This document shows positions 6,747 through 10,167 of a stretch of DNA of 10,167 nucleotides, piece by piece (the stretch's first letter is position 1; the number at the start of each line of letters is the position of its first letter). The DNA lies in contig CAIRLQ010000069.1 in the NCBI GenBank assembly GCA_903879465.1, positions 1 through 10,167 on the forward strand. Reading direction: 5' to 3'. The notes beneath the pieces are model-generated. The model did not search any database. It worked only from the letters and a program-made list of their open reading frames with translations, and was not told the origin of the DNA. Source of the stretch: an uncultured Opitutia bacterium (GTDB lineage Bacteria > Verrucomicrobiota > Verrucomicrobiia > Opitutales > UBA953). The position numbers and the translations under genes were made by a program.

Positions 6747-8548
6747 AATCCCAAACCTCTCACATGCAGAATTTTGCGAGCCAGTGCCTGGACCAGACCA
6801 AGGCCCTCCTCAAACTCAACTTCTACGCTCTTTCTTCAGACGGCTCCGTCATGCCAGTCGAAGGAGAGGTTTCTCGTGCCGACGAGCCTGGTCATGCGGC
6901 CTTGGCTTTCGGCGAATACTTTCGGGCCACCGGCGAGCTCGCCATGGATCGTCAGAATATCCCCCAGATTGTGGCCCGCTCCATCACCGCTCAGGTCAAG
7001 ACGAGCAAGGGTTCGGATAATGGAATGGCTTTCGCCTGTCTCGGCTTGTTGGCTTTCGGACCGACTCGTGAGCGCAATCCCGTCTGGGAACTACTCGATG
7101 AGCCGACCCGGGCGCTGATCGATGAGCGTTTAGCGGTGGAGCATGATCACCATGACCATGTCCAAGCTTTTGACATCGCCAAGGCGGTCTGTCGCTTCTC
7201 CTTCGGCCTGACCAAGAAAGATGAAACCGGCCCGCTCGTTGACCGGTTCATGGATCGCATCGCGGCCGCTTCCACTGGCGGTTTTCACGACGAGGCATCC
7301 AAGGCCGCCAACCCCGAGAATTTCGGTGGCGTGTTTGATCTCTACGGCGTTGTCTCGCTCATCTTCATCCGCCAGTCGCTGCAACTGCACGCCAATATCC
7401 AGCTCCGAGATTCTAAGCTCCCCAAAATCCGCGCGCTGGCGGAGAAGTATATCCGCGTGATCATGGATACGGTGCGCGACGACGGGCTCGGTTGGTGTTA
7501 CGGCCGCGGCATCGGGGCCTACGGTCAGATGCATTGCATTACCCTGCTGTTGCAGGCCCTCCGTGATCGCTGGGTGCCGGTCGACAAGGAGCCCCTCGCC
7601 CGCGACCTAGTGCGCCGGCTTTACGCCAACTTCTTCACCACATTCTTCGACGCCGAACACGGGATGATTGTTATCCGCGACGCCGAACGCGACACGATTG
7701 CCGGGCATACTACGCGGATGGCGAATTTTGACGCCGCCCGTTATCTCTCCCAGTGGTCCCGCCTCGCGAAGACCATCGGTGGCTCGCTCGAGGTCGTGAA
7801 GCCGGCCAACCGCCAGCCAGTCTGCCGTTATTTTTCTTACGATAAATCCCCCCGCAAGGAACAAGGACTGCTTTCGTACATGGATCCGACTTCCGGCCTC
7901 CATGTGATTTTGCCGTTGGTCTCCGCCGGGGCGCATCGTTTCTGCGACTCTCTGGCCTTCCCGCACATGCCCGGCGTATTTGACTGGCCGTCGAACCAGG
8001 CTTCTTCGCCGTTCATCCCTGAGTTCACTATCGCCGGTAAGGTCTACACCCCTTCGTTCTATGGTAAGAACGCTCAGGTGGCCATGGGGACCAAGGCGGG
8101 CACCTATCACTTCCGTTACGATCAGCCTGATCTGATCGACCGCGACGAGAAGCTTTCCGCCAATGTCGCCTCCTTAAAGGTCGACTGGGAGTTCAACGGC
8201 GGCCGCATAGTCGGGCGTTTTTCGCTCACGGCGAAATCTGCCGTCCTCTTGGAGGAGTTCCGGCTTATTCTGCCAATCGCCGCGACCCATTCGCGCATGA
8301 CCCCCGGCAACGCGCTGGTACTCGGTCCCGAATCCCATCGCTGTGAGGTTTTAAAGGATGATTTTCATGCCAACTGGGCCGAAACCAAGGTCGTGTCAGA
8401 TAATTCGAAACATCGCACTTGCTGGGGTAAGGTCCATTTCTACCAGACGCTCGAGCGTGATAAGCCGATGCCCCTGAGGGCTGGCACGACTTACTCCTTT
8501 GAAATCGCCTACCAGCCCCACGTGGTGCGGGCAGGCGACGGGGTCTGA
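6740..8548 (+). CDS. Uncharacterised protein, helical toroid-like N-terminal half and beta-rich C-terminal half
   Basis: I do not recognise a named family for this 602-residue protein. Residues about 45-345 are helix-rich, with repeated patterns such as DEPGHAALAFGEYFRATG (48-65), NGMAFACLGLLAFG (94-107) and GWCYGRGIGAYGQMHCITLLLQAL (251-274). Such spacing is typical of (alpha/alpha) barrels in glycoside hydrolases and polysaccharide lyases. Residues about 360-595 are rich in predicted beta strands (for example GKVYTPSFYGKNAQVAMG, TYHFRYDQ, AGTTYSFEIAY), like the sandwich that follows the toroid in heparinase-like lyases. A His/Asp cluster, HDHHDH, lies at 135-140. There is no signal peptide, so the protein is probably cytoplasmic, unlike most lyases of that fold. 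The start is uncertain: ATG 6740 has a G-run only one base away, and ATG 6764 (MQNFASQ) is the alternative. The carbohydrate-enzyme idea is inference from architecture only. Confidence 0.85.
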   Translation: MPQSQTSHMQNFASQCLDQTKALLKLNFYALSSDGSVMPVEGEVSRADEPGHAALAFGEYFRATGELAMDRQNIPQIVARSITAQVKTSKGSDNGMAFACLGLLAFGPTRERNPVWELLDEPTRALIDERLAVEHDHHDHVQAFDIAKAVCRFSFGLTKKDETGPLVDRFMDRIAAASTGGFHDEASKAANPENFGGVFDLYGVVSLIFIRQSLQLHANIQLRDSKLPKIRALAEKYIRVIMDTVRDDGLGWCYGRGIGAYGQMHCITLLLQALRDRWVPVDKEPLARDLVRRLYANFFTTFFDAEHGMIVIRDAERDTIAGHTTRMANFDAARYLSQWSRLAKTIGGSLEVVKPANRQPVCRYFSYDKSPRKEQGLLSYMDPTSGLHVILPLVSAGAHRFCDSLAFPHMPGVFDWPSNQASSPFIPEFTIAGKVYTPSFYGKNAQVAMGTKAGTYHFRYDQPDLIDRDEKLSANVASLKVDWEFNGGRIVGRFSLTAKSAVLLEEFRLILPIAATHSRMTPGNALVLGPESHRCEVLKDDFHANWAETKVVSDNSKHRTCWGKVHFYQTLERDKPMPLRAGTTYSFEIAYQPHVVRAGDGV

Positions 8549-8639
8549 TTTCAGCGCGGCTTTCAGGTTTCGGGCCGGCTGGGGGTGCCTTCGGGGTTGT
8601 CCTTCCCCTGTCTCCTGCCCTATCCATGGGCCTGTCTTC

Positions 8640-10167
8640 ATGCCTCGATCGTTCTATATCACCACGGCCATCGACTACGCCAACGGCGCGCCGCACCTAG
8701 GTCATGCCTACGAGAAAGTCCTCGCCGATGTCGTCGCCCGTCACATGCGCATGCAGGGACGCCCTACTTTTTTCCTAACCGGACTCGATGAGCACGGACA
8801 GAAGGTCCAGCAGACCGCTCAGAAACGGGCCATCGAGCCGCAGGTTCTGGTTGACGAGATTGCCGACGTATTTCGCTCGATGTTGACGGATTTGAATATT
8901 TCCAACGACGATTATATCCGCACGACCGAGCCCCGACATAAGCGCGTGGTGCAGCAATTCCTGCAGCAGCTTTTTGACAAAGGCCTTATCTATAAGGGCC
9001 AGAAGACGGACTGGTATTCGACCCGCCAGGAACAGTTCCTGACGGACAAGGATCGCGACCCCGACGGTGCGTGGCCGGAGATCTACGGGGAGGTCACCCA
9101 GACAACCGAAGAAAATTATTATTTCAAGCTGGGGCAGTTTCAGCCCTGGTTGGTCGAGCATATCAAAACCAACCCAGATTTTATCACGCCCCGCTTTCGC
9201 CAGAATCAGGTGCTGGAGTTCCTCAAGGAGCCGATGAATGACCTTTGCATTTCGCGGCCAAAATCCAGGCTCACCTGGGGCATCGAACTGCCTTTTGACT
9301 CTGGGTTCGTCACCTATGTCTGGTTCGACGCCCTGACTAATTACTATTCCGCCGTGGCGGAAAAGGGATGGTGGCCGGCCGATATCCACGTGATCGGTAA
9401 GGATATCCTATCCCCTCCCCATGCGGTTTATTGGCCGTGCATGCTTAAGGCATTGGGCATCGAAACGCCGCGCCAGCTCCTCGTCCACGGATGGTGGACC
9501 GTGAACAATCAAAAGGCCTCTAAGAGCACGGGTAATGCGACGAATACCCTGGGCTTCGCCACTTCGCATGGTGCCGACGCTTTCCGTTTTTACCTTTGCC
9601 GCGAAATGGTCGTCGGCCAAGATGCGGACTTCTCCACGACGACTTTCGAAAATCGTTATAAGGCCGACCTCGGTAATAATCTCGGTAATCTCGTTAACCG
9701 TCTGCTTAATATGGTGGGACGCAGTTACGCCGGCATGATTCCCGCCGCCGCGGCCGATGAAGAGTTGGAGCAGAATCTCCGCAAGCTATGGATCGACACA
9801 GAGAAAAAGTTCTCCACCGATTTCCTGGAATACCAACTGAGCCATGCCCTCGAAGCACTTTGGGTCTTCATCAGCGCGATGAACGCCTACATCGAGGCGC
9901 GTGCCCCGTGGAAGCTCGCTAAGTCGGCCGAGCCTGCTGATCGTGCACGCCTTGACTCATGCCTGGCACATGTCGCCGAAGGCTTGCGGCTGGTTGCTAC
10001 CTTATTAACGCCGGTGATGCCAGCTACCTGCGCAAAACTCCTGATCAATATCGGTCGGCCCGTCGCCACCCTTTTCGAGGGACAACTCACATGGTCTGAC
10101 GTTTGCACCGGTTCGAAAGTGGCTGAAAAGTGCATTCTTTTCCCTCCCATCGAGCCGCCGCCCGTAA
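8640..10167 (+). CDS. metG: Methionyl-tRNA synthetase MetG (3' end beyond window)
   Basis: This class I enzyme charges tRNA-Met with methionine. The frame starts at ATG 8640 (MPRSFYITTAIDYANGAPHLGHAYE) and stays open for 509 codons to the window end. TAA in the last three bases is in another frame. The HIGH-type signature HLGH is at residues 19-22. The methionine-pocket region includes YVWFDALTNYY, and IGKDILSPPHAVYWP follows. The KMSKS loop reads KASKS (292-296; bases 9513-9527), with Ala for the usual Met. The connective peptide around WYSTRQEQFLTDKD (from residue about 122) contains no cysteines, so this looks like the zinc-free type. The anticodon-binding helical domain contains NNLGNLVNR and YIEARAPWKLAK. 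The terminal LFPPIE marks the end of the core, so either few residues or a C-terminal tRNA-binding domain remain outside. No Shine-Dalgarno sequence is evident. The 91-base gap upstream suggests its own expression. Confidence 0.96.
   Translation, partial: MPRSFYITTAIDYANGAPHLGHAYEKVLADVVARHMRMQGRPTFFLTGLDEHGQKVQQTAQKRAIEPQVLVDEIADVFRSMLTDLNISNDDYIRTTEPRHKRVVQQFLQQLFDKGLIYKGQKTDWYSTRQEQFLTDKDRDPDGAWPEIYGEVTQTTEENYYFKLGQFQPWLVEHIKTNPDFITPRFRQNQVLEFLKEPMNDLCISRPKSRLTWGIELPFDSGFVTYVWFDALTNYYSAVAEKGWWPADIHVIGKDILSPPHAVYWPCMLKALGIETPRQLLVHGWWTVNNQKASKSTGNATNTLGFATSHGADAFRFYLCREMVVGQDADFSTTTFENRYKADLGNNLGNLVNRLLNMVGRSYAGMIPAAAADEELEQNLRKLWIDTEKKFSTDFLEYQLSHALEALWVFISAMNAYIEARAPWKLAKSAEPADRARLDSCLAHVAEGLRLVATLLTPVMPATCAKLLINIGRPVATLFEGQLTWSDVCTGSKVAEKCILFPPIEPPPV

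Noticed and set aside
8552..8581. CAGCGCGGC ... GCCGGCTG inverted repeat after the 602-residue gene as a terminator.
   Set aside because: The stem is interrupted and short, and it is followed by a G-run rather than a T-run.
10165..10167. TAA at the end of the window as the metG stop codon.
   Set aside because: The metG frame reads CCC GTA A here, so this TAA is out of frame and the gene continues past the edge.

Overview
The window looks like a chromosomal stretch of a bacterium from the Planctomycetota-Verrucomicrobiota-Chlamydiota (PVC) group, most likely Verrucomicrobiota. The strongest marker is the 1109-residue protein at 2698-6027. It combines a dehydrogenase-like propeller, a long HEAT-type helical region and a C-terminal CxxCH cytochrome, an architecture largely confined to Planctomycetota and Verrucomicrobiota. 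The DNA is moderately GC-rich by eye. All supported genes lie on the + strand, are tightly packed, and mostly lack a clear Shine-Dalgarno sequence.

Positions 1-6027 form what looks like one transcription unit. It starts with lutA (5' end outside the window), lutB and lutC, which together encode the LutABC iron-sulfur L-lactate oxidation complex. The lutA-lutB gap is 2 bases and lutB-lutC most likely overlap by 8 bases. Only 9 bases after lutC starts the secreted PVC-type dehydrogenase/cytochrome. The arrangement suggests a catabolic operon in which cytoplasmic lactate oxidation is co-expressed with an exported oxidoreductase. No permease or regulator of the lut type is visible.

Positions 6028-8639 hold two genes without an assigned function. 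One encodes a 181-residue protein with two predicted membrane helices (6119-6664). The other encodes a 602-residue protein (6740-8548), predicted cytoplasmic, whose helical N-terminal half and beta-rich C-terminal half loosely resemble (alpha/alpha)-toroid carbohydrate-active enzymes. A weak terminator-like hairpin with a T-run separates them. A perfect 12-base palindrome covers the annotated start codon of the 602-residue gene.

Positions 8640-10167 carry metG, methionyl-tRNA synthetase, open to the right edge. It appears to belong to the type lacking zinc-binding cysteines, and its KMSKS loop reads KASKS.

No tRNA, rRNA, CRISPR array, insertion sequence or other mobile element was seen, and no gap between genes exceeds 100 bases. 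Most of the window is ordinary metabolism and housekeeping. The points most worth a second look are the lut-cytochrome linkage, the unassigned 602-residue protein, and the altered motifs in LutC and MetG.
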